This document shows, one piece after another, positions 11,896-22,350 of a stretch of 64,000 nucleotides of DNA. The translations under genes were made by a program, and so were the position numbers. Source of the DNA: Lacinutrix neustonica (GTDB lineage: Bacteria > Bacteroidota > Bacteroidia > Flavobacteriales > Flavobacteriaceae); NCBI RefSeq assembly GCF_026625145.1, contig NZ_CP113088.1, forward strand, positions 1,839,501-1,903,500. The letters are read 5' to 3'. How positions within the stretch are numbered: position 1 is the stretch's first letter; the number at the start of each line of letters is the position of its first letter. The notes under the pieces are model-generated. The model had not been told where the DNA came from, ran no database searches, and saw nothing but the letters and a program-made list of their open reading frames with translations.

Positions 11896-11975
11896 ATTAT
11901 ATATTGAATTTACTTCTAAACTTTGGTATGATTTTTTCATCTATACTTTAAAAATACAGTTTTAAAAAACTTAAG

Positions 11976-11983
11976 CAAAAGTA
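11976..11983 (-). promoter_or_regulatory. Putative -7 box (TACTTTTG) for the act-cox operon
   Basis: The minus strand reads TACTTTTG, matching the Bacteroidota sigma factor -7 consensus TAnnTTTG, about 80 bp before the actA start. I see no clear -33 TTG at the usual spacing, so this is a moderate call. It lies in the divergent region shared with the SPOR gene. Confidence 0.4.
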
Positions 11984-12081
11984 ATACTTAAACTCCATTT
12001 TATAAATCTTAAAGAAGTCTTAATTACTAATTTAGATAAATTCTAAATAAGAAAAGGCCATGAAGTTTCGTTTATTACTTT

Positions 12082-12089
12082 TACATTTG
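12082..12089 (+). promoter_or_regulatory. Putative -7 box (TACATTTG) for the SPOR-domain gene
   Basis: TACATTTG matches the Bacteroidota TAnnTTTG -7 consensus and lies 19 bp before the ATG at 12109, leaving a very short leader. The upstream -33 element is weak (GTTTCG near 12065). Confidence 0.4.
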
Positions 12090-12108
12090 TAACAAATACA
12101 TAATTAAT

Positions 12109-12489
12109 ATGAAAAGAACATTGTTTAAAACTCTCTATATATCAGGCGCTTTGGTGCTTTTTAGCGTGTTAGGTCATGCACAAGAGGGTCAAGTAACCAT
12201 CAAGCAAGATGCTGAAATTTCAAATTTATTGAAACTAAAAAAAGAAATAAATGGGGAGAATACAGACAGCGATCGCTACAAAATAAGCATCTTTTCCGGT
12301 AGTCGTAGCAGTGCAGAAAACGCTCAAAACGGTTACATTAACACCTTTAATTCTTGGCCTTCAAAAATAGTTTACGAGACACCAAATTACAAAGTCTATG
12401 TTGGAAATTTCAGATCGCGTTTAGAAGCCGATCGTGCTTTAATACAAATCAAAAAGAAATTCTCTAGCGCGTTTGTTTTCAAACCATAG
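12109..12489 (+). CDS. SPOR-domain periplasmic protein
   Basis: A 126-residue exported protein. Residues 1-24 are a signal peptide ending in GHAQ. The C-terminal half (about 56-124) fits the SPOR fold: YKISIFSGSRSSAENAQNGY, then YKVYVGNFRSRLEADRAL and a final FSSAFVF strand. SPOR domains bind denuded septal peptidoglycan, so a cell-envelope role is likely, but this short protein has no other domain. It is divergent from the act operon and convergent with infB, with a shared terminator after it. Confidence 0.8.
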   Translation: MKRTLFKTLYISGALVLFSVLGHAQEGQVTIKQDAEISNLLKLKKEINGENTDSDRYKISIFSGSRSSAENAQNGYINTFNSWPSKIVYETPNYKVYVGNFRSRLEADRALIQIKKKFSSAFVFKP

Positions 12490-12519
12490 AGCCCTTATTT
12501 AAAATAATTATAAAAAAAA

Positions 12520-12539
12520 GGCGATTCAATTGAATCGCC
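12520..12539. terminator. Bidirectional terminator between the SPOR gene and infB
   Basis: Perfect palindrome GGCGATTCAATTGAATCGCC with eight A residues on one side and seven T residues on the other. It serves the convergent SPOR gene and infB. Confidence 0.88.
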
Positions 12540-12565
12540 ATTTTTTTATTTATAGTATTTAGAAA

Positions 12566-15350
12566 TTATTTTAATTTCTTTTTGACTTCTACTTCATGGA
12601 ATGCTTCAATAGTGTCTCCTTCTTGAATGTCATTGTAGTTTTTAATCTGCATACCGCAATCGTATCCTTTTCCAACTTCTTTAACATCATCTTTAAATCG
12701 TTTTAAAGATTCTAACACCCCTGTGTGAACTACCACACCATCTCTAATAAGACGAATCTGAGAGTTTCTATAGATCTTACCATTCATCACCATACAACCG
12801 GCAATACTACCAATTTTAGTAACTTTAAAGATCTCTCTAATTTCTGCCGTCCCCGTAATTTCCTCTTTTAACTCCGGAGACAACATGCCCTCCATAGCAT
12901 CTTTAAGATCGTTTATGGCATCATAGATAATGGAGTACGTTCTGATATCGATTTCCTCGGTATCAGCAACTTGTCTTGCATTTCCAACAGGACGTACATT
13001 AAATCCTATAATAATAGCATCAGAAGCCGTAGCTAATAACACATCACTCTCGGTAATGGCACCTACACCTTTATGTATAATATTCACATGAATTTCTTCA
13101 GTAGAAAGTTTCGGAACGAATCTGTTAACGCTTCAACCGAACCATCAACATCTCCTTTAAGGATGATATTTAATTCTTGGAAGTCTCCTAATGCGATACG
13201 ACGACCAATTTCATCTAATGTAATATGACGTTGCGTTCGTACTGATTGTTCACGTTGTAATTGTGCACGTTTTGTAGCGATTTGTTTGGCCTCACGTTCG
13301 TCTGCAAAGACATTGAATTTATCACCTGCCTGTGGTGCACCATCTAAACCTAATATAGATACCGGTGTTGATGGACCTGCTACAATAACATCATTTCCAC
13401 GCTCATCGTGCATGGCTTTTATTTTTCCACTGTTTTTACCAGCTAAAACATAATCGCCGACTTTTAATGTTCCTGCCTGCACTAATATAGTTGAGACATA
13501 GCCTCGTCCTTTATCTAAGAACGCTTCAACCACTGTACCGGTTGCCGATTTATTTGGGTTTGCTTTCAGCTCTAACAATTCAGCTTCCAACAATACTTTT
13601 TCTAATAATTCCTTGACTCCAGTACCAACTTTAGCCGATATGTCATGAGATTGAATTTTACCACCCCAATCTTCAACTAATAAATTCATTTGCGCTAAAC
13701 CTTCCTTAATTTTTTCAGGATTGGCATCTCGGCTTATCAATTTTATTGATGGCAAAGATAATAGGAACACCAGCTGCTTGTGCATGCGCAATAGCCTCTT
13801 TGGTTTGTGGCATAATATCATCATCTGCTGCTGCTACAATAATAGCAATATCAGTAACCTGTGCGCCACGGGCTCTCATGGCCGTAAAGGCCTCGTGACC
13901 TGGTGTATCTAAGAATGCGATTTTTTGTCCGCCTTCTAGCTCCACGCCATAAGCACCAATGTGTTGTGTAATTCCACCAGATTCTCCAGCAATTACATTT
14001 TCTTTACGAATGTAATCTAAGAGCGATGTTTTACCGTGATCTACGTGTCCCATAACTGTTACAATAGGAGCACGAGGTATCAAATCTTCTCGGCTTATCT
14101 TCTACTTCAACGATAGATTCTTTAATATCGGCAGTAACAAACTCTACCTTATATCCAAATTCTTCAGCTACGATTGTTAATGTTTCTGCATCTAAACGCT
14201 GATTCATTGTTACCATCATACCCAAAGACATACATGCTGAAATAATTTTAGTGACACTAACATCCATCATCGTAGCCACCTCACTCGCCGTAACAAACTC
14301 TGTTACTTTAAGGATTTTACTTTCTGCTGCTTCAATTTGTTGGTCAATTTCAGTCTGCTCTCTGTGTTGATCTCTTTTGTCTCTTCTATATTTAGCGCCT
14401 TTTCCTTTACTTGATTTCCCTTGTAATTTTTCAAGTGTTTCTCTTACTTGTTTTTTTACATCTTCTTCACTAGGCTCTTCTTTTACTATGTTACGGCGCC
14501 CTTGACCTGGGGCCGGTTTTTTACCTTTAAATCGGTCATTACCACCGCTTCTATTATTTCCGCCTGCAGCACCTGGTTTATTATCTCCTGGTTTAGAAAT
14601 ACGACGACGCTTTTTCTTGTTAGGGTCTTCTTTTCGTTCTACCGGCTTTCTCTTAGGCTTATTGAATTGAGACAAATCAATTTTATCTCCTGCTATTTTA
14701 GGACCTGATAATTTTTGATATTTTGTCGCTACGGTTTCGGGAAGGTTCTCTTCAGGGGCAGCCGTTGTTTCTTCCACTTTTTTATCAGTATCTTTTACAG
14801 CCGGTTTAACCTCTTCTTTTGGTGCTTCTTTCTTAGCTTTAGGCAGTTCCTTTTCTTCAGCTTTCGCCTCCGGTTGAGCCTCCTTCTTCACCTCTTCCTT
14901 TGGTGCTTTTGGTGTGGCCTTAACCTCTGCTTTGGCTTCTGCTTCGGTTCCGGCTTTTTAGGTTCTACTTTAGCAGGTTTCTTGTTTCCTTCTAAGTCAA
15001 TTTTACCTACTTGCTTAGGTCCAGTTAAGGTTTTAGTCGCTTTAACAACTTCAGCTTTAGCGGCTTCTCTTGCCTCATCTGCTTTTTGTTTTGCCTCTAG
15101 TTCTTTTTCACGTTGAAGTCGTAAATCTTCCTTTTCCTTAAGTTTAGCTTCACTTACTGCCTGCGACTTGACCTTCTTATTAGCATCTGTCTCGAACTCA
15201 TCTGAAAGAATCTTATATGTTTCTTCAGATATTTTCGTTGTTGGACGCTTCTCTATATCGACACCTTTAGAATCTAAAAATTCTACAGCACGATCCGAGA
15301 GAGATGTTAAGCTCACGTAGTACTTTATTTAATCTAATCGTTTCAGCCAT
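12566..15350 (-). CDS. infB: Translation initiation factor IF-2 (interrupted in this copy)
   Basis: GTPase that places initiator tRNA on the 30S subunit. From [10 protein letters not shown] the N-terminal helical domain and a long Lys/Glu/Pro-rich linker precede the G domain. The G domain has GHVDHGKTS (G1), DTPGHEAF (G3) and NKID (G4), and domains II-IV follow to the end. Five CCAGA-site breaks cut it: 15295-15300, 14942-14946, 14088-14093, 13727-13732 (directly after NKIDKP) and 13110-13114. Their net shift is +1, and repair gives about 927 residues. infB is essential, so five disabling mutations in a living cell are not credible. It is the last gene of rimP-nusA-infB. Confidence 0.93.
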
Positions 15351-15388
15351 AAATGTTGCCTTACTCTTTAATTTTTCCCAAATATATG

Positions 15389-16621
15389 TTAATCTTCGAA
15401 CTCTTCCTTAAGAATTCTAAGAACATCTAGAATTGTTTCCTCCTCCAAGTCTGTTCTTTTTACTAAATCTTCAACGTCTTGTTCTAAAATACTCTTTGCA
15501 GTATCTAAACCAGCTTTACTAAATTCGGCGATAATCCAATCCTCTATTTCATCAGAGAATTCTCTTAACTCCACATCTTCTTCAGCCCCTTCTCTAAACA
15601 CATCAATTTCATAACCTGTTAATTGCCCAGCTAGACGAATATTGTGACCGCCTCTACCTATCGCTTTACTAACTTCTTCCGGCTTTAAAATCGCTTCAGC
15701 ACGCTTATTCTCTTCATCAATCTTGATTGAAGTCACACGTGCTGGACTTAATGCTCTTGTAATGTACAACTGAAGATTACTCGTGTAATTGATCACGTCG
15801 ATATTTTCATTGCCTAATTCACGAACAATACCATGAATTCTTGACCCTTTAACACCAACACAAGCTCCAACAGGATCAATTCTATCATCATAAGAATCTA
15901 CGGCTACTTTTGCTTTTTCACCTGGAATCCTAACCACGTTTTTAATAGTGATTAATCCATCAAAAACCTCCGGAATTTCAGATTCAAATAGTTTTTCTAA
16001 GAATTTAGGAGACGTGCGCGACATAATAATCGTTGGCTTGTTTCCTTTCAATTCTACACTATCAATAATGCCTCTTACATTATCTCCTTTACGGAAAAAA
16101 TCTGAAGGAATCTGTTTGTCTTTTGGCAATATGATTTCGTTACCTTCATCATCTAACAAAATAACAGCTCTATGACGAATATGGTGTACTTCTGCAGTAT
16201 ATAAATCACCCTCTAAATCTTTAAATTGCTTAAAGATATTGGTATTATCATGCTCGTGTATTTTTGAAATCAAATTTTGACGCAACGCTAAAATAGCACG
16301 ACGCCCTAAATCTATTAATTTCACTTCTTGAGACACATCCTCCCCAACTTCAAAATCAGGCTCTATTTTACGGGCCGCGGATAATGAAATTTCCTGATTA
16401 GGTTCTTCTACTTCCCCATCAGCAACTACCACTCTATTCCTCCAAATCTCTAAATCACCTTTATCTGGATTTATAATAATATCGAAGTTATCATCATCAC
16501 CAAACTTCTTTTTCAATGCGCTTCTAAACACATCTTCCAGTATCGCCATTAACGTGACACGATCAATTAATTTGTCGTCTTTAAATTCTGAAAAAGAATC
16601 AATTAAGGCTAAATTTTCCAT
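15389..16621 (-). CDS. nusA: Transcription termination/antitermination factor NusA
   Basis: RNA polymerase-binding factor controlling pausing, termination and antitermination. The 410 residues hold the N-terminal polymerase-binding domain (MENLALIDSFSEFKDDKLID), an S1 domain and two KH domains with the family segments DPVGACVGVKGSRI and IGRGGHNIRLAGQLTG. An acidic C-terminal tail follows. It lacks the extra acidic repeats of the E. coli protein, as usual outside Gammaproteobacteria. It contains no CCAGA motif and, in line with that, no break. It starts 12 bp after rimP. Confidence 0.95.
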   Translation of the reverse strand: MENLALIDSFSEFKDDKLIDRVTLMAILEDVFRSALKKKFGDDDNFDIIINPDKGDLEIWRNRVVVADGEVEEPNQEISLSAARKIEPDFEVGEDVSQEVKLIDLGRRAILALRQNLISKIHEHDNTNIFKQFKDLEGDLYTAEVHHIRHRAVILLDDEGNEIILPKDKQIPSDFFRKGDNVRGIIDSVELKGNKPTIIMSRTSPKFLEKLFESEIPEVFDGLITIKNVVRIPGEKAKVAVDSYDDRIDPVGACVGVKGSRIHGIVRELGNENIDVINYTSNLQLYITRALSPARVTSIKIDEENKRAEAILKPEEVSKAIGRGGHNIRLAGQLTGYEIDVFREGAEEDVELREFSDEIEDWIIAEFSKAGLDTAKSILEQDVEDLVKRTDLEEETILDVLRILKEEFED

Positions 16622-16633
16622 AACTCTATTGAA

Positions 16634-17095
16634 TTAAAATTTTATCATCACTTTTGCTTCTACAATATCGCTGTAAGCAATAGTCGCTTTTTTTTGAACA
16701 GTAACTTTGCCTTTACCAACAGGTTTCGCCTCTCTTACTTTCCACTCTAAATTTACACTTTCCTGTGTGGCATCAATCAAATCTGCCTCTATCGTTTCTG
16801 TTTGTGTTTTTACTTCTAACGTTCTACCAATATTCTTTTTAAATTGCCTTGGTAAGGTCAAAGGCGCAGCCGCACCTGCCGATGCCACTTCTAAAGAAAA
16901 ATCAACTTCTTCTCTATCTAAGTTGTTTTCAATAGCTCTGCTAACAAACATACAATCTTCTACAGTAACACCAGTATCGCCATCAATTATGATATTAATA
17001 GCGTTATCGCCTCCAATAGTTAAATCGATTAAAAATAAATCGGTTCTTTCTTCCGCAGCTTCATTAAGCAAATTTTTTACTGTAGTATTAAACAT
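16634..17095 (-). CDS. rimP: Ribosome maturation factor RimP
   Basis: Assists 30S subunit maturation. The 153 residues show the family segments LTIGGDNAINIIIDGDTGVTVEDC and SREIENNLDRE-like (here SRAIENNLDRE), then VASAGAAAPLTLPRQFKKNIGR. The usual family form is a Ser-Pro-Gly loop (SPG); here it reads ASAGAAAP. It is first in the rimP-nusA-infB operon. A hairpin with a U-run lies 11 bp before its ATG (see next feature). Confidence 0.93.
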   Translation of the reverse strand: MFNTTVKNLLNEAAEERTDLFLIDLTIGGDNAINIIIDGDTGVTVEDCMFVSRAIENNLDREEVDFSLEVASAGAAAPLTLPRQFKKNIGRTLEVKTQTETIEADLIDATQESVNLEWKVREAKPVGKGKVTVQKKATIAYSDIVEAKVMIKF

Positions 17096-17105
17096 TTCAA
17101 AGTAT

Positions 17106-17131
17106 AAAAAGAGGGGACTTTTCGTCCCCTC
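17106..17131 (-). terminator. Terminator-like hairpin in the rimP leader
   Basis: On the minus strand GAGGGGAC, a five-base loop and GTCCCCTC form a strong 8-bp stem, directly followed by TTTTT. This is an intrinsic terminator for minus-strand transcription, yet it lies between the likely promoter and the rimP ATG. It is best read as an attenuator in the leader of rimP-nusA-infB. The plus-strand side lacks a T-run. Confidence 0.65.
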
Positions 17132-17156
17132 ACATTCTTATTTTCTTACAACGCTG

Positions 17157-17164
17157 CAAATATA
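17157..17164 (-). promoter_or_regulatory. Putative -7 box (TATATTTG) for rimP-nusA-infB
   Basis: The minus strand reads TATATTTG, an exact match to the Bacteroidota TAnnTTTG consensus, 62 bp before the rimP ATG. Transcription would start just downstream and pass through the hairpin at 17106-17131. Confidence 0.5.
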
Positions 17165-17244
17165 CACATTTTTATTGATTTTCATAATTATTAAAAGTCG
17201 GTTTTTTTAGTTAAATTTATAAGAGTTTAAAAAAAACACAATCA

Positions 17245-18069
17245 ATGAAAAAAATACTTGTTCCGACAGACTTTTCAAAAGAAGCCGAAAATGCTATAAA
17301 AGTAGCGGCTCAATTGGCTGAAAAACATAGCTGTGAAATCATTTTATTACACATGTTAGACCTACCATTAACCCAACTCATTGCAGGCAGTAGTCCTGCC
17401 GATTTACCTGAGGCTGTCTACTTTATGAGATTAGCACACAAACAATTTGAAGACATCATGAGCAAACCCTATTTAAAAAACGTAACAGTAACAGAAATGG
17501 TTGATTTTCACGATATTAATACTGGGATTCTAGAAGTCAGCAAGGAACACAACATCGATTTGATTGTCATGGGATCACATGGTGCTACAGGGTTAAAAGA
17601 AATGTTTATTGGCTCTAATGCTGAAAAGCTCGTTCGAACTTCGGATATTCCTGTATTGGTTATTAAAAACGAACATAACAACTTTAATATTGAAGATTTT
17701 GTTTTTGCTTCAGATTTTGAAAATGACAATCGTGAAACCTTTAAACAGGCCACTAAATTAGCAGATACTTTTAATGCTAAAATTCATCTTTTGATGGTAA
17801 ATACGGTTTCAAATTTTACAACAACCGCCTCTGCAAAAGTAAAAATACAAGATTTTATTACTGGAACAACGTTTACCAATTACACTACCAATATCTATAA
17901 TGATCAAACCGTAGAAAAGGGCATACTCAATTTTTCACACATTATTAACGCCGATTTAATTGGCATTAGCACACATGGCAGGCAAGGTATTGCTCATTTT
18001 CTCAATGGCAGTTTAAGCGAAGATCTTGTAAATCACGCCAATAGACCCGTGATCACCTTTAAAATATAG
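17245..18069 (+). CDS. Universal stress protein, two UspA domains
   Basis: Cytoplasmic protein of 274 residues with two tandem UspA folds. The first (1-145) begins KKILVPTDFSKEAENAI and has the ATP-binding signature GSHGATGLKEMFIGSNAE followed by DIPVLVI. The second (150-274) begins FVFASDFENDNRETF and has THGRQGIAHFLNGSLSE and RPVITF. The G-x2-G-x9-G-S/T pattern is clear in the first domain. Such proteins respond to stress or energy limitation; the partner is unknown. A terminator follows directly. Confidence 0.9.
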   Translation: MKKILVPTDFSKEAENAIKVAAQLAEKHSCEIILLHMLDLPLTQLIAGSSPADLPEAVYFMRLAHKQFEDIMSKPYLKNVTVTEMVDFHDINTGILEVSKEHNIDLIVMGSHGATGLKEMFIGSNAEKLVRTSDIPVLVIKNEHNNFNIEDFVFASDFENDNRETFKQATKLADTFNAKIHLLMVNTVSNFTTTASAKVKIQDFITGTTFTNYTTNIYNDQTVEKGILNFSHIINADLIGISTHGRQGIAHFLNGSLSEDLVNHANRPVITFKI

Positions 18070-18088
18070 TTACAACACCCTTAAAATA

Positions 18089-18119
18089 AAAAAGTCTTCC
18101 GGAAATGGAAGACTTTTTT
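18089..18119 (+). terminator. Intrinsic terminator after the universal stress gene
   Basis: An arm reading GTCTTCC and its complement GGAAGAC enclose a short loop, with an A-run before and TTTTTT after. It lies 20 bp past the stop codon. Confidence 0.85.
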
Positions 18120-18226
18120 ATGAGCCCCGAATCTCACTTCCGAGAGGTGCTCAGCATACACGGCGTGCATAACACACCTCCAAAACCAAAAAATCCTAAC
18201 TCATAGTTGAATTAGGATAATTTTGT

Positions 18227-18538
18227 TGGCCCACTAGGGCTTGCTTCGACTCATTACATGAGGTACTTTCCATGAAAATATATTTTCATTTCAGTAATGC
18301 TCAGCATAAACTTCTCGCCCTAAACCCGTAACTAATAAAAACAAAAAATCCTAACACATTAAAGTATCAGGATTAATTTTGTTGGCCCACTAGGGCTTGC
18401 TTCGACTCATTACATGAGGTACTTTCCATGAAAATATATTTTCATTTCAGTAATGCTCAGCATAAACCTCTCGCCCTAAACCCGTAACTAATAAAAACAA
18501 AAAATCCTAACACATTAAAGTATCAGGATTAATTTTGT
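18227..18538. repeat. Two 156-bp tandem units carrying the 3' end of tRNA-Gln
   Basis: Units 18227-18382 and 18383-18538 are identical except for one base (18312 T, 18468 C). Each starts with TGGCCCACTAGGGCT, exactly the 3' acceptor and T-arm half of the tRNA-Gln that begins at the next 156-bp step (18539). Each unit then holds an 18-nt palindrome (18272-18289 in unit 1) nested in an outer CATTAC/GTAATG pair, an ATGCTCAGCAT palindrome, and a minus-strand terminator. A degenerate part of a third unit, including a similar terminator and GCTCAGCAT, lies at about 18150-18226. I see no gene here. Confidence 0.85.
18498..18530 (-). terminator. Terminator of tRNA-Gln
   Basis: The minus strand reads ATCCTGATAC, a short loop and GTGTTAGGAT (10-bp stem with two G-U pairs), then TTTTTT. 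It lies just downstream of the tRNA. The same hairpin recurs 156 bp further on, and a variant occurs around 18192-18218. Confidence 0.65.
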
Positions 18539-18610
18539 TGGCCCACTAGGGCTCGAACCTAGACTCTTCGGTACCAAAAACCGACGTGTTGCCAGTTACA
18601 CCATGGGCCA
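18538..18610 (-). tRNA. tRNA-Gln (anticodon TTG)
   Basis: The minus strand starts TGGCCCATGGTGTAACTGG and ends in GGTTCGAGCCCTAGTGGGCC plus A. The seven-base acceptor stem TGGCCCA/TGGGCCA pairs fully, the T loop is TTCGAGC, and the anticodon loop TTTTGGT inside a CGGT/ACCG stem gives UUG, reading CAA. The CCA end is not encoded. Confidence 0.95.
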
Positions 18611-18820
18611 GTGTTTCTAACAGAGGTGCAAATTTAAAACAAAGTTTTATTTGCGCAAATATTTTAGCATAAAATAATCAATAAAAAAAAACGTTTTCAA
18701 ATAAAAATTTTTAACCCTAAGGAAATCAGCCGTTAAGACAATAAAATGTGTTAATAAAACTTTAGCATGCTCTTTTGATAATAATTAGTAAATTCGCCAT
18801 TGTAATAAATACACTACTTT

Positions 18821-21800
18821 ATGACGTCATTCAACTTTAAAAAATGGAACAACATATTAGGTTGGTTCGCTTTTTTAATTGCATTAATTACTTATAGTTT
18901 AACCGTAGAACCAACCGTAAGCTATTGGGATGCTGGGGAATACATACTTACTTCTGCAAAACTTCAGGTAGGACACCCACCAGGAGCACCATTATTTCAA
19001 ATGCTTGGGGCTTTCTTTTCTACTTTTGCAATAGAACCACAGTATGTGGGCTTAATGTTAAATATGGTAAGCGCTGTTTGTAGTGCTTTTACTATTTTAT
19101 TCATGTTTTGGAGCATTTCCTTATTACTTCAAAAAATTATTGGTGACGAAACATTTTCTGCGTCTAAAGCACAAGCCATTTTAGGGAGTGCCTTAGTGGG
19201 GAGTTTAGCTTTTACGTTTACCGATTCATTCTCGGTTTAATGCCGTAGAGACTGAAGTATACGCCATGGCAACACTTATTATGGCCATTCTTTTTTATTT
19301 AGCACTTCGTTGGGAACGGGAAATGCATTTGCCAAGAGGTAACCGATGGTTAATTTTAATTGCTTTCGTTATCGGCCTTTCGTTTGGTGTTCACTTTATG
19401 GGATTATTAACCATTCCTGCTATTGGTTTGATTTATTATTTTAAACATTATAAGCAAGTAACTATCTTGAACTTCATTTTAGCGAATGTGGTCTCTGTTG
19501 CTGTGTTATTATTTGTTTTTAAATTATTAGCACCTAATATTCTTAGATTTTTTAGCACTCTTGAGATTTTCTTTGTAAACAGCGTAGGCCTCCCTTTTAA
19601 TTCGGGTTCTATTATTGCGGGGATATTACTAGTAGCTGCCATTTATTTTAGTTTAAAGTATACTAGAGAAAAAGGCCATAAGCATCTTAACACTGGTATA
19701 TTATGTATAACTTTTGTCGTAATTGGGTTTTCAACATGGATCCTGTTACCTATTCGTGCGAATGCTAATGTGGTAATTAATGAAAATAACCCGTCTAGCG
19801 CCAGGAGAATTATTAGCATACTATAATTTAGAACAATATCCGGAAACACATTTGTTTTACGGACCGTTATTTACAGATGAGTATGCCCCATTAAATGCAG
19901 ATGAAAACGAAGCTTATATAGATGACAAACCCAAATATGAAAAGGATGAGAAAGCGGGCAAGTATATAGTTGTTAACGATTACAAGGATGCCGAGACAAA
20001 ACGCAAATAACGATCATAAAGCTATTTTACCAAGAATGTGGAGTCGTGAAAATGCTGAAAATTACATGATGTTTTCGGGCTTTTTAGACTATAATTTGCG
20101 AGAAGAATTTATTATTGACCCTTTTACCGAAAAGAAAATAGCCGCATTTATAACCAAGTACCAGAACAATGAATTAACAGAAAACGAATACGATCGTTTT
20201 ATGGTGCAGTATGGTGATAAAATAAATACCTATTTAAGTGAACGCGTACAACAGGATATCGCCTTTATTAATCAATATAAAAATGAAGTAGCTAAAGGCA
20301 ATGTGGATTATGAAGGCTATCACAAATTCTTAAAACGCTATGGACAAGAATATTTAGATATTGAAAAACCCTCATTGTTAAGTAATATCACTTATATGTT
20401 CCAGTATCAACTAGGTTACATGTATTGGCGTTATTTTATGTGGAACTTCACTGGGAGACAAGATGATATTCAAGGAGAGTACAATAATAATGGTAACTGG
20501 ATCAGTGGTATTCAATTTATCGATGAACTCCACCTTGGGCAAACACAAAACAACCTACCTAGCGACGTAGAAAACAATAAAGCACGGAATACGTATTATT
20601 TTATTCCTCTTCTTTTAGGGCTTATAGGGTTGTTTTTCCTTTTTAATAAAGACAAAAAAACATTTTGGGTATTGCTGGTGTTCTTCCTATTTACAGGAGT
20701 AGCCATACAAGTGTACACCAATGTTCGTCCTTTTGAGCCTCGCGAGCGTGATTATTCTGTGGTTGGATCCTTTTACGTCTTTGCCATCCGGATTGGATTT
20801 AGTGTCTATGCTATTTTTGACTTGCTAAAGAATAAGATAAAAACACCTCTACTGCCAACAGCAGTTACTCCGGTATGTTTATTGATTGCGCCGCTCATTC
20901 TAGCGGTAAACAATTGGGATGATCATGACCGGTCCGGGAAATATACAGCAAAGTCCATGGCTATGAAATATCTTGATTCCTGCGGGGAGAATGCTATTTT
21001 GTTTTCTATTGGGGATAACGACACCTTTGCATTGTGGTATGCTCAAGAAATAGAAGGCTACCGTCGCGATGTGCGTGTGGTAAATACCAGTTTGTTTCAA
21101 ACCGATTGGTACATTGATCAAATGAAACGAAAAGCCTATGAGAGCGATCCCATACCTTCACAATTAACACATGATCAATACAAGACTGGTACCCGAGATT
21201 ATATTATGAAACGGACATATTACATGGACCCAAAAACAGAAGAGCCAAAACCCACTTTTCCTCGAGATACTTTACTCATAAGTGACTTTATGGCTTTTGT
21301 GTCTAGTGATAATCCCAAAACGAAATTTAAGTATGTTTTAAAATTGCAAGGTGAAGATCCCGATAGATACCCATCACAATTACAAAACACCAACTATTTT
21401 CCTGTAGAAAATATTCGTATTCCTGTCAATAAGGAAAACGCTATAAAATACGGCATTGTAAAACCGTGAAGATGCCGATAAAATGGTAGATTTTATTGAT
21501 ATCAAGATAACGGAGAGTGCTATATATAAGCAACGCCTATTGATGCTTGATGTTGTAGCAAACAACGATTGGATACGCCCAATACATTTTACGGGAGGTG
21601 CTTTTGGTGACGACGATTATATTTGGATGAAAGATTACCTTCAATTAGACGGGATGACCTATAAACTAGTGCCAATACAAACCCCAACAGATCGCGCCAA
21701 CCCTTTTGATATGGGACGCGTGGATAGCGAGTTGATGTATAATAAAGTGAAAAACTGGGATTGGGGCAATAGCGGTAGTGACGATATTTATCACGATCCA

Positions 21801-22347
21801 GTAAACGCGTAAAAATTCGATTACTTACAGAGGCAATTTAGCACGATTAATAGAGACATTAATCAACGAAAAAAAGCTCGACAAAGCTGAGGAAATAGCA
21901 GATATTGCTATGAAATACATGCCTGTAGACAAGTTTGGGTATTATAGCTTATTAGAACCATATATTGGGGCCTATTACGAAACTGGGGCCACCGATAAAG
22001 CCGGACGGTTGTTTAAAAAGATTTCTGTAAAGTATCAGGAAAAATTAAAGTATTACAAGGGCTTAACGGAAGTCAACCAAATGAAATACGGCCAAGATAT
22101 TTTTAATGATATTGAACGATACAAAGCCTTAATCATGATTCTTGCGAGATATGACGAAGATTTTGCAGAAAAGGAGTTTATGACTTTCAATAGTTACCGT
22201 AAACTATTTGCGGTGCTTTTTGGTGGTGAAGTTGCGACTCCCGAAAGAAGAGAAAGAGATTTGGAGGGTATTGTTGATGAGCTCATTGAAGAAAACACCA
22301 AAGACAGCATTCGGGATATAGTAGTACCTGTAGATACTCAAGAATAA
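18821..22347 (+). CDS. DUF2723 / GT117-family membrane glycosyltransferase (interrupted)
   Basis: Large polytopic protein of the DUF2723 family, PMT-like and common in Bacteroidota, annotated as glycosyltransferase family 117. The N-terminus has the family signature VEPTVSYWDAGEYILTSAKL and GHPPGAPLFQMLG, with an acidic residue in the first loop as in GT-C enzymes. About ten transmembrane helices follow, then a periplasmic region with RPFEPRERDYSVVGSFYVFA and a C-terminal helical repeat region. Six CCAGA-site changes occur: 19230-19235, 19801-19806, 19991-19996, 21464-21469 and 21798-21804 shift the frame, and 20787-20791 changes a likely Trp to Arg in frame. Repair gives about 1173 residues, the family size. 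The acceptor is not known from sequence. Confidence 0.85.
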
Positions 22348-22350
22348 CAT

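Noticed and set aside
14448..15116. Phe/Ser-rich open frames on the plus strand over infB
   Set aside because: They are antisense shadows of the Lys/Glu-rich infB linker with no start context or homology.
18227..18400. Additional tRNA genes in the repeats
   Set aside because: Only the last 15 nt of tRNA-Gln are present; there is no anticodon or 5' half.
18150..18538. CRISPR array
   Set aside because: The repeating unit is 156 bp with no short repeat-spacer alternation, and there are no cas genes.
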